In this document: positions 27,032 to 33,906 of the stretch, one piece after another
How positions within the stretch are numbered: the stretch's first letter is position 1
How the letters are laid out: each line of letters begins with the position of its first letter
NCBI GenBank assembly: GCA_035500455.1
Contig: DATJXG010000419.1
Span: 1 to 36,939, forward strand
Length of the DNA stretch: 36,939 nt
Source of the DNA: DATJXG01 sp035500455
GTDB taxonomy: Bacteria > Acidobacteriota > Terriglobia > Terriglobales > Acidobacteriaceae
Direction of reading: 5' to 3'
The notes under the pieces: model-generated
What the model was told of the DNA's origin: nothing
Database searches by the model: none
The model's input: only the letters and a program-made list of their open reading frames with translations
Made by a program: the position numbers and the translations under genes

Positions 27032-27709
27032 TCAGGCCGCTTTGAGCAGGCGGGCTATCTTGCGGAGATCGCTTACGAATGCCTGGCGCTGTTCCTGCCG
27101 GGATTTGTCGTCCGGCGCGCGAAGGATTGAGGAAGGATGCACGGTGGCCAGCACGTGCGGAGCAAGCGATGATTCGATCTCCTGGCCTCTTTGCCGGCTG
27201 ACTCGGAAGGAACGCCCCAGGAGAGCCTGAGCGGCGCTGGCGCCCAGGCAGACCACGATCTCGGGCCGCACGAGTTCAAGTTCAGCATCAAGCCAGGGCC
27301 GGCACGCCTGGATTTCCGAATAGCGCGGCTTTTTGTGAATGCGCCGCTTGCCGCGTTGGGCAGGCGACCACTTAAAGTGTTTGACTACATTTGTTACGTA
27401 AACTTCAGAGCGGTGGATGCCTGCCTCGGCAAGGGCAGCGTCCAGGACTTTGCCGGCTGGACCCACGAAAGGGCGCCCCACTCGGTCTTCCTGATCGCCC
27501 GGCTGTTCGCCGATCAGCATGATTTGCGCCCGCGGGGAACCCTCTCCGAAAACGGTTTGGGTGGCAGCTTTCCAAAGATCACAGGCGCGACAGCCACTCG
27601 CCAGCTGGCGCAGGGCGGCTGCACTCGCGTGGTTCGGAATCAAAGTGGCTGCGGATTTGACTCGAGGTCTTTGCCGGGTAGCGGCCTCGGATTTAATCGC
27701 GGATTTCAC
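27032..27709 (-). CDS. udgX: UdgX-type uracil-DNA glycosylase (covalent uracil-DNA binder)
   Basis: A 225-residue family-4/5-like UDG with an Fe-S cluster. Visible: CRACDLW (Cys40, Cys43), Cys136 and Cys154 as probable cluster ligands; motif A GEQPGDQED (68-76); FVGPAGKVLD; the UdgX signature loop KRRIH (121-125); and motif B HPSSILR (191-197). In Mycobacterium smegmatis UdgX, the His of KRRIH forms a covalent bond with the sugar after uracil excision, trapping the enzyme on DNA; His125 would be the equivalent here. The start is a GTG at 27709, 15 bases after the stop of a small zinc-ribbon gene, so the two are likely co-transcribed. Confidence 0.93.
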   Translation of the reverse strand: MKSAIKSEAATRQRPRVKSAATLIPNHASAAALRQLASGCRACDLWKAATQTVFGEGSPRAQIMLIGEQPGDQEDRVGRPFVGPAGKVLDAALAEAGIHRSEVYVTNVVKHFKWSPAQRGKRRIHKKPRYSEIQACRPWLDAELELVRPEIVVCLGASAAQALLGRSFRVSRQRGQEIESSLAPHVLATVHPSSILRAPDDKSRQEQRQAFVSDLRKIARLLKAA

Positions 27710-27724
27710 CTGCGGCAGGCGCTC

Positions 27725-27895
27725 TTACGCAGCGGCCGCGAAGGACGATTGCCCCACAGGCTGCGATGGCGGCGCAAGACAGACGGGGCTCTGGCAATTG
27801 GGGTAATTAGGGCAGGCGAAATAAATTCCCAGGCTCGACCGTCTCATTTCGAGGGGCGTTCCGCATCGGGGGCAACAAGGCGAATTGTTCTTCAT
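27725..27895 (-). CDS. Small zinc-ribbon protein (topoisomerase I C4 zinc-finger type)
   Basis: A 56-residue frame from ATG at 27895 to TAA at 27725-27727. The pattern is CPRCGTPLEMR (Cys8, Cys11), then an aromatic strand, then ACPNYPNCQ (Cys28, Cys34). This is the C-x2-C...C-x5-C layout of the zinc fingers at the C-terminus of topoisomerase I (zf-C4_Topoisom), including the LxxRxxxxGxYFxCxxYPxC signature. It is too short for ordinary gene calling and could be missed. It ends 15 bases before the udgX start on the same strand, suggesting a nucleic-acid-related partner of UdgX. The ribosome site (GGAG just before the ATG) is close but present. Confidence 0.72.
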   Translation of the reverse strand: MKNNSPCCPRCGTPLEMRRSSLGIYFACPNYPNCQSPVCLAPPSQPVGQSSFAAAA

Positions 27896-28130
27896 AGCTC
27901 CGTCTCTTTTCTGCTGGGCTTGCTTCCACTCCGATTCAAACCGATCAGAGCGCGGGAGACAATACGGCGATTACCCTAGAGCATCCTGATGATAGTGGTT
28001 ACCTATCGCGATTCGTCACGGCGCATGAGGTCTTTTTACCCATGTGGGCTTCTCTTCGGCGTGTAAGTTTTCCATCGGAGATGACGAACTCGGCTGGAAT
28101 CTTTCGTCCGTGAACATCCCGCCGGCTCCG

Positions 28131-28136
28131 TATAAT
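28131..28136 (+). promoter_or_regulatory. -10 box for the lipase-maturation-factor-like gene
   Basis: Perfect TATAAT about 26 bases upstream of the ATG at 28162. Transcription would start near 28143. The -35 region is poor, so confidence is moderate. Confidence 0.4.
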
Positions 28137-28161
28137 TGCAGCCGTCGTAATTGCAACCGCC

Positions 28162-29778
28162 ATGGACTGGCCTGCTTCAGCGATCCGTTGGCTCTTTGAT
28201 GCGGAGGAAGCGGCGCCAGATCGCTTGACTCCGCGCTGGCTGTTTCTTCGCGCCCTGGGCGGCATTTACTTCTCCGCATTTTTCTCTCTCCTGTTTCAGA
28301 TTCGCGGTCTCATCGGCCCGGAAGGAATTCTGCCCGCTGGCAGCTATCTTCAGGCGGTGGCGCAGTCTCTGGGGCACCTGCAGCGACTGTGGTATGCACC
28401 GACTGTGCTGTGGTGGTCCAGCGGGTCGACGATGCTGACTGCATTGTGCTGGGCAGGCATGGCAGCGGCAGTCCTGCTGGTGCTGAACCTGTGGCCTCGC
28501 GGGATGCTCGCGATTTGCTTTGTGTGTTTCCTGTCGTTTGTCGCTGCGGCGCAGGATTTCTCCGGCTACCAATCCGACGGGATGTTGCTGGAAGCTGGGT
28601 TCATCTCGCTCTTCTTCGCACCCGGAGGGCTGCGACCGGGATTGGGCCGAACGCACCCCGCCTGCCGCGCCAGCCTTTTTCTGCTGTTGTGGGAGTGGTT
28701 CCGCATCTACTTCGAGTCCGGCGCGGTGAAGCTGCTGAGCGGCGATCCGGAGTGGCGCCACTTCACCGCAATGGACGACTACTACCAGAATGGCCCGCTC
28801 CCTACGTGGATTGGCTGGTACGTGCAGCACCTGCCGCACTGGTTCCACGCCGCAACCGTGTTCGCGACTCTGGCGCTTGAACTTGGGCTGGTGTGGATGC
28901 TGTTCCTGCCTCGTCGCTGGCGCATCGTGTGCTTCTTTATTGTGACTCCGTGGCAGATCGGCGTGATCCTCACGGCGAACTACACCTTCCTGAACTATCT
29001 GGTTCTGGCTCTGGGCGTGCTTTTGCTGGATGACCGCTTTCTGGCGCGCTTCCTGCCGCAGAAGTGGAAGGCCCGCGTGTTGCCGGAGGAGGTTTCAATT
29101 GAAGCGCACGCAAGCGAGCCACACGAAATTGAGAAGCCGGGCAGATTTGACAGAGTCAAACGTGCGTGGAGGATCGCGAAGATATCCACCACTGCGGTGC
29201 TGCTGACCTTAGTCGCGTACACAACCACCGCGGAGATGATCTGGATGTTCGTGCCCGTGCCACTGCCTACGGAGCCAGTGGCCGTGCTGGAGCCGTTTCG
29301 TATTGCCAATCGCTACGGACTGTTTGCGGTGATGACGCGCGGCCGTTACGAAATCGAATTCCAGGGTTCAATGGACGGCCAGAATTGGACGCCCTATTCG
29401 TTCCGTTACAAGCCGCAGGCGTTGAACGAGCCGCCACGCATCTACGCTCCCTATCAGCCGCGGTTTGACTGGAATCTGTGGTTCGCCTCTCTGGGCGCCT
29501 GGCGTGACTATCCGATCGTGCCGAATACCGAGGTACGGTTGCTTTCCAACGACAAGGATGTCTTGCAGCTCTTCGCCGGCAATCCCTTTCCTGGGGAACC
29601 ACCGCGCCAGATTCGCGTCCTAATCTGGCAATACTGGTTTACTACGATGGCGGAGAAGCGGAGCACCGGATTGTGGTGGCGGCGGCAACTCCTGGGCCTC
29701 TATGCGCCTACACTGGAAAAAGGGGCGGACGGAAAAATCCAGGTGGTTGAAATGCCCAGCGTGCCGCCCAGGGAGTGA
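28162..29778 (+). CDS. Lipase maturation factor family membrane protein
   Basis: A 538-residue polytopic membrane protein with about six to eight helices in the first 290 residues, then a soluble C-terminal domain (about 310-530) with one further hydrophobic segment (about 345-370). Motifs fit the LMF1 family: GYQSDGMLLEAGFISLFFAP; a segment WFRIYFESGAVKLLSGDPEW; then LPTWIGWYVQHLPHWFH. In vertebrates LMF1 helps lipoprotein lipases fold in the endoplasmic reticulum. Bacterial homologues are common but uncharacterised, so a role in lipase or exported-enzyme maturation is inference. An FAD oxidoreductase gene follows 50 bases downstream. Confidence 0.9.
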   Translation: MDWPASAIRWLFDAEEAAPDRLTPRWLFLRALGGIYFSAFFSLLFQIRGLIGPEGILPAGSYLQAVAQSLGHLQRLWYAPTVLWWSSGSTMLTALCWAGMAAAVLLVLNLWPRGMLAICFVCFLSFVAAAQDFSGYQSDGMLLEAGFISLFFAPGGLRPGLGRTHPACRASLFLLLWEWFRIYFESGAVKLLSGDPEWRHFTAMDDYYQNGPLPTWIGWYVQHLPHWFHAATVFATLALELGLVWMLFLPRRWRIVCFFIVTPWQIGVILTANYTFLNYLVLALGVLLLDDRFLARFLPQKWKARVLPEEVSIEAHASEPHEIEKPGRFDRVKRAWRIAKISTTAVLLTLVAYTTTAEMIWMFVPVPLPTEPVAVLEPFRIANRYGLFAVMTRGRYEIEFQGSMDGQNWTPYSFRYKPQALNEPPRIYAPYQPRFDWNLWFASLGAWRDYPIVPNTEVRLLSNDKDVLQLFAGNPFPGEPPRQIRVLIWQYWFTTMAEKRSTGLWWRRQLLGLYAPTLEKGADGKIQVVEMPSVPPRE

Positions 29779-29783
29779 GGGCA

Positions 29784-29829
29784 TTGAGTCATTGGGAAAT
29801 TTAGAAATTGGGGAATTGAGTAATTTGGA
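29784..29829. repeat. AT-rich degenerate tandem repeat before the FAD oxidoreductase gene
   Basis: Repeated ATTGGG/AATTGGGG/AATTGAGTAATTT units over about 46 bases in otherwise GC-rich DNA. It is a low-complexity intergenic array; similar ATTGGGAAATT runs are known to me from acidobacterial spacers. It holds the upstream region of the next gene and no Shine-Dalgarno is obvious. Confidence 0.4.
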
Positions 29830-31250
29830 TGGCGAGCACACCTAAAGCGTGCGTCATTGGGTCGGGGCCGAACGGGCTGGCGGCGGCCGTCGTGCTTGCG
29901 CAGGCCGGGCTGCAGGTCGAGGTGTTTGAGGCTGAAGCTACTCAGGGCGGCGCGGTGCGCTCGATGGAGTTGACGCTCCCGGGCTTCGTTCATGACTTCG
30001 GATCTGCGGTGCATCCCCTGGGCGCGGGATCTCCTTTCTTCTCTTCCCTGCCCCTGCACGAATATGGGCTGAAATGGATTCATTCGCCGGCGCCGCTGGC
30101 TCATCCGCTCGATGATGGGACCGCGGTCGTACTGGAGCGCGACCTTGGCGCGATGAAAACTGCGCTGGGTGAAGACGGCCAATCGTGGTGCGGGCTGATG
30201 CGGCCATTTGTCGAGAAGTGGAAGGAGTTCGCTCCGGAGGTGCTTCGCCCGGTTCCTGGGTTTCCGAAGCATCCATGGCTGATGGCGCATTTTGGGGTGA
30301 ACGCTCTGCGCTCGGCGAAGGGCATCGCGAGACGGTTCCACGGCGAGCGAGCGCGGGCGCTGTTCGCAGGATGCGCGGCGCACTCATTTCTCAGACTGGA
30401 TGAGCCCCTGAGCGGCGCCTTCGGCATGTTGATGGCGGTGTCTGCCCATGCCGTCGGATGGCCGATTCCACGCCGAGGCGCGCAGGCGCTGGCGGATGCT
30501 CTCTGTCAATATCTTTCCACGCTTGGCGGCAAGGTCAGGCTCTCATCGCGTATCGAGTCGCTTGCGGCGTTGTCTGGTTACGACGTTGTTCTTTGCGATG
30601 TCACTCCGCGGCAGCTGATTGCGATCGCCGGCCAGCAATTGTCACCCGCTTACATACGACAGCTGGAGAAGTTTCGCTACGGGCCGGGTGTATTCAAGGT
30701 GGACTATGCCATCAGCGAGCCCATTCCCTGGAAAGCGGCGGAATGCCAGCGGGCTGCAACCGTGCACCTGGGCGGGAGGTTTGAAGATATTGCCGCATCG
30801 GAAGAAGCCGCGAGCCATGGGCGGCACGCGGAGCGCCCTTTTGTGTTGCTGTCTCAGCCGAGCCTGTTCGATGCTTCACGCGCTCCGGCAGGGAAACACA
30901 CGGCGTGGGCGTATTGCCACGTTCCGAATGGCTCGAAGGTGGACATGCTGCAACGCCTGGAAGATCAGATCGAGCGGTTCGCTCCGGGATTCCGCGAAAC
31001 GGTCCTAGCCCGCCACACGTTTTCTCCCGCAGACCTCGAAGGCATGGATGCGAATCTGATCGGCGGCGATATCAGCGGGGGAGCAATGAATGTGCGGCAA
31101 GTTCTGTTTCGCCCGACCTGGCGGCAATACGCGACCTCGAAGCAAGGCCTCTACCTTTGTTCTTCATCCACGCCGCCCGGGGGAGGAGTGCACGGGATGT
31201 GCGGCTACCACGCCGCCCGGATGGCGCTGGCGAAGCTCTCCACAAGATAA
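29829..31250 (+). CDS. FAD-dependent oxidoreductase, phytoene-dehydrogenase/PYROXD2-like
   Basis: A 473-residue flavoprotein. The dinucleotide-binding motif is VIGSGPNGLAAAVVLAQAG (9-27), followed by the second-strand VEVFEAE and GGAVRSMEL, typical of the phytoene desaturase (CrtI)/PYROXD2 superfamily. The C-terminus has the FAD-binding LIGGDISGGAMN and YLCSSSTPPGGGVHGMCGYHAA motif. It lacks a signal peptide or C-terminal membrane helix. The substrate is not known; a CrtI-type carotenoid role is unlikely because no other carotenoid genes are here. The upstream gene encodes a lipase-maturation-factor-like protein. Confidence 0.9.
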   Translation: MASTPKACVIGSGPNGLAAAVVLAQAGLQVEVFEAEATQGGAVRSMELTLPGFVHDFGSAVHPLGAGSPFFSSLPLHEYGLKWIHSPAPLAHPLDDGTAVVLERDLGAMKTALGEDGQSWCGLMRPFVEKWKEFAPEVLRPVPGFPKHPWLMAHFGVNALRSAKGIARRFHGERARALFAGCAAHSFLRLDEPLSGAFGMLMAVSAHAVGWPIPRRGAQALADALCQYLSTLGGKVRLSSRIESLAALSGYDVVLCDVTPRQLIAIAGQQLSPAYIRQLEKFRYGPGVFKVDYAISEPIPWKAAECQRAATVHLGGRFEDIAASEEAASHGRHAERPFVLLSQPSLFDASRAPAGKHTAWAYCHVPNGSKVDMLQRLEDQIERFAPGFRETVLARHTFSPADLEGMDANLIGGDISGGAMNVRQVLFRPTWRQYATSKQGLYLCSSSTPPGGGVHGMCGYHAARMALAKLSTR

Positions 31251-31273
31251 TCCGACGTCGCAGGCGTCGAAGC

Positions 31274-31296
31274 CCGGGCGAACGGGGAATGCCCGG
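31274..31296 (-). terminator. Candidate hairpin at the end of the GH127 operon
   Basis: CCGGGC (31274-31279) and GCCCGG (31291-31296) are perfectly complementary, directly after the GH127 stop (31297-31299). It lies in the convergent gap with the FAD oxidoreductase. There is no T-tract on either side, so termination is only possible. Confidence 0.35.
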
Positions 31297-33147
31297 CTAT
31301 ATCTCGACAGTCTGATACAGGCGGTAAGTCTCGCTCATGATGGAAGCAAACGGGCGCATGGTCATCGCTCCCTGATCCGTTTGGACGATCATGTCCTCCT
31401 TGGCCTGCGGCGATGGCATCGCCGCCAGGAGCTGCTTGCGAGTGAGGCGCGGAGGAATGGGTTCGATGCCGAACAGAGCCACCGGCCCGCGCATCAGCGC
31501 GACCCGATTGTGAGTTTCGGGCGCGATCGATTCCAGCCGAAGCGGCATTTCCATCTCCAGCTCGATTCGGTCGCCATCTTTCCACGTGCGCTGCACAGCG
31601 AGGAACCTCCCAGGAACAACTTCGGCGTCAGCCTTTGTGCCGTTTACGGCAAGGCGAGTTCCGGAGCCGGCCCAGGCGGGAATGCGAACGTAGACGGTGA
31701 AGCTTTCCGGGCGCGCCAACGTAAAGAGCATTTGGCTGGTGTTGGCGGTGGGATATTCCGTCTTCTGCGTGAGTGTGCAGGCCGTGCCGTTCTGCGACCA
31801 CGAGAGCCGCGACGGCAGAAACAAATTCACGTAGATGCCGTCGCTGGCCTGATAGTAGGAACTGATGCCGTAATCGGCGGTGAGCTGGGGAAAGGTTCCG
31901 GAGCAGCACGGCCATTTATCGCGATAGTGAACTTTTCTGGCGTTGAAGTGGTAATCGGAATAATAGAAGCTGGTTCCATCAGCCAGAATTGGGGTTGCGC
32001 CGCCGATGGTGTTGTATAGAACCCGCTCCATGCTGTCGCCGTAGCGGGAATCCTTGGTGACGCGCAGCAGATAGCGTGTGACCTTGAAGTGCCCGTAGGC
32101 GCCGCACGGCGTCTCGAAGGTAGCGTGGGTGGTTCCGAGGCTGTCGTCGAGAAAACCTTCTCCAGGAACCACGAAAGCTTCGTTCGGCCCCCAGCCGCCG
32201 GTAGCGTAGCTTTGCTCCTGAACCATACGAAGTCCGTTGGATGCCGCCTTCAAGTACTCTTCCTTGCCCAGCACAAGGTAAGACTGCATGGCGGAACTCA
32301 GCGCGTTCACGTGGCTGTAAGCATGTTCTCCCGGCAGGACGTTCTTCCCTTCCGCGAGCGGGCCAAAGTAATCCTCTTCGATGAAGCGTTCCGCCAGTTC
32401 GCGGTAGCGCGATTTTCCGCTGCGCCGGTAAGCCAGGAAAAAGTTTTCCGGCAGAGTGTAGGTTTCGTCCCAGGTATCGGCAACGCTCTTGTGGGGCCGG
32501 GCGCGCTGTTCGGCGCGGCTCAGGGCTTTCTCGGGCAGGTAAGGCAGAACCGCTTCAGTTGCGCGCCAGTGAACATCGAGCGCGTCGGGACATTGCGCGA
32601 ACTCGTGGGCATCAATCAGGCCGCAGCTGGTTTTGTCGTAGGTGTAAGCGGGCAGATGGTAGCCGCGATAGAACTTCCCCTCCGGCTCTACGGTTTCCCC
32701 GAATGCGCGCACCAGGCGATGCACTTTTTCCTGTGTGGGCTTCGATCCGGTGACGGCATAAGCGCGGGCCAGGCCCGAAAGATACTGCCCGAAACTGTGG
32801 CCGGGAATAAAGCTGTGGAAGTTATCCGGAGGATCGAAGTCGTCGGCATTGTCGTACCAGCCTCCCATGTCCGGCCCGGGGGCGGGCATGCCGGAGCGCT
32901 GGCGAAAAGGCTTCAGCAAGGCGTCTTCGTCGAGATGCAGGAAGAGGTAGTGGTTGTTGTCGAACTGTTTGCGAAACAGTCCGTCCAGCAACTCGACCTG
33001 CGAATAGTTGAAGACCGAAAGAGCAGGAGTTATCGCAGCTGTGGCCGAAGCATTCTCGGCCCAGGCGCGCAAATTCGGTTTTGCCAGAACGGCCGCGGTA
33101 GCGATGCCAGCGGTCTGCAGAAATCGGCGGCGAGAAGTTTTCATCAT
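31297..33147 (-). CDS. Tat-exported GH127/DUF1680 glycosidase (beta-L-arabinofuranosidase-like)
   Basis: A 616-residue enzyme from the ATG-ATG pair at 33147/33144. The N-terminus is a twin-arginine signal (SRRRFLQ, residues 5-11, then a hydrophobic stretch to AWA). The DUF1680 fold motifs are present: WYDNADDFD near 97-105; FETPCGAYGHFKVTRYLL (344-361); YGDSMERVLYN (369-379); and WPCCSG (412-417). In Bifidobacterium HypBA1, the Zn site is Glu338, Cys340, Cys417 and Cys418, with Cys417 as nucleophile; here Glu345, Cys348, Cys414 and Cys415 are the counterparts, with one extra residue between Glu and Cys. The protein should act in the periplasm on arabinose-containing glycans; exact specificity is inferred. 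It is 111 bases downstream of the response-regulator gene. Confidence 0.88.
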   Translation of the reverse strand: MMKTSRRRFLQTAGIATAAVLAKPNLRAWAENASATAAITPALSVFNYSQVELLDGLFRKQFDNNHYLFLHLDEDALLKPFRQRSGMPAPGPDMGGWYDNADDFDPPDNFHSFIPGHSFGQYLSGLARAYAVTGSKPTQEKVHRLVRAFGETVEPEGKFYRGYHLPAYTYDKTSCGLIDAHEFAQCPDALDVHWRATEAVLPYLPEKALSRAEQRARPHKSVADTWDETYTLPENFFLAYRRSGKSRYRELAERFIEEDYFGPLAEGKNVLPGEHAYSHVNALSSAMQSYLVLGKEEYLKAASNGLRMVQEQSYATGGWGPNEAFVVPGEGFLDDSLGTTHATFETPCGAYGHFKVTRYLLRVTKDSRYGDSMERVLYNTIGGATPILADGTSFYYSDYHFNARKVHYRDKWPCCSGTFPQLTADYGISSYYQASDGIYVNLFLPSRLSWSQNGTACTLTQKTEYPTANTSQMLFTLARPESFTVYVRIPAWAGSGTRLAVNGTKADAEVVPGRFLAVQRTWKDGDRIELEMEMPLRLESIAPETHNRVALMRGPVALFGIEPIPPRLTRKQLLAAMPSPQAKEDMIVQTDQGAMTMRPFASIMSETYRLYQTVEI

Positions 33148-33221
33148 AAGAGCACGCGGAACAGGGTGGCTGTTGGGAAAATACGACAATCTTGGGCGGT
33201 GCGCATAGTACAGATGTCCCA

Positions 33222-33242
33222 TGCCTGGGCTCGCGACAGGCA
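33222..33242. other. Small inverted repeat in the response-regulator/GH127 gap
   Basis: TGCCTG (33222-33227) and CAGGCA (33237-33242) with a nine-base loop, located 17 to 37 bases after the response-regulator stop codon. It could be an attenuator, a weak terminator or an operator for the response regulator. Nothing else in the sequence favours one choice. Confidence 0.3.
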
Positions 33243-33258
33243 AGCCGGCGCGCACGGA

Positions 33259-33906
33259 CTAACCTGACAAGGAGATAATCCCCTGCTTCATGGCCACGGA
33301 TGCGGCCTCCGTGCGGTCGCAAACCTCGAGTTTCTGGTTGATGCTATTAATATGATTCCGTACGGTGTACCTGCTGATGCCCAGCGCCTGTCCAATTTCT
33401 TTATTGGTGAAGCCTTTGGACAACATCTCCAGAATTTCCAGTTCGCGGGGACTAAGGGTGGAGCGATGGGTGCGGTCAGCGAGCCGGCCGGCGATGGCAG
33501 GGGGGAAATACTGCCGGCCGGCATGCACAGCGAGGATGGCGGCCAGGATTTCATCGCGCGACGTCTCCTTCAGTAAATAGCCTCGCGCGCCCGCCTGCAC
33601 TGCGCGGTAGATCTCCTCCTCGAAATCGAAACTGGAAAGGATGATGACCTGGGGAGGCGACTCCAGCCTCCGCATGGCACGCAAACCGTCGATGCCGCTC
33701 ATCCTCGGCATGCGCAAGTCAAGCAGCACGACATCGACAGGACAAGCCTTCAACGCGATGAGTGCCTCCTCCGCGCAGGAGGCGGCGCCGACCAATCTCA
33801 AGCAGGCCTGTTTGGACAGCATGCTGCTCAACCCGGCGCGGACTACGGGATGGTCATCGACGATGAGCAGGCGGATGATGGGCGTTTTTGTCTGTCGTTT
33901 GTCCAT
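33259..33906 (-). CDS. NarL/FixJ-family response regulator
   Basis: A 215-residue response regulator from the ATG at 33906. Receiver domain: Asp17-Asp18, phosphoacceptor Asp63 in DVVLLDLRMP, Ser91-Ser92 and Lys113 (GYLLKE). LuxR/GerE-type DNA-binding domain at about 150-212 (LSPRELEILEMLSKGFTNKEI ... YTVRNHINSINQKL). The frame extends upstream to 34104, but the receiver domain begins just after Met at 33906, so that start was chosen. Its start lies 53 bases inside the 3' end of the histidine kinase gene, so translation is probably coupled. It is the likely transcriptional output of the kinase and perhaps of the GH127 gene. Confidence 0.93.
   Translation of the reverse strand: MDKRQTKTPIIRLLIVDDHPVVRAGLSSMLSKQACLRLVGAASCAEEALIALKACPVDVVLLDLRMPRMSGIDGLRAMRRLESPPQVIILSSFDFEEEIYRAVQAGARGYLLKETSRDEILAAILAVHAGRQYFPPAIAGRLADRTHRSTLSPRELEILEMLSKGFTNKEIGQALGISRYTVRNHINSINQKLEVCDRTEAASVAMKQGIISLSG

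Noticed and set aside
27999..28279. Two overlapping 87-88-residue minus-strand frames
   Set aside because: They overlap each other and the start of the lipase-maturation-factor gene, lack ribosome sites and show no domain.
32089..33267. 392-residue plus-strand frame opposite GH127
   Set aside because: Antisense shadow of a well-supported DUF1680 gene with a Tat signal; no motif of its own.
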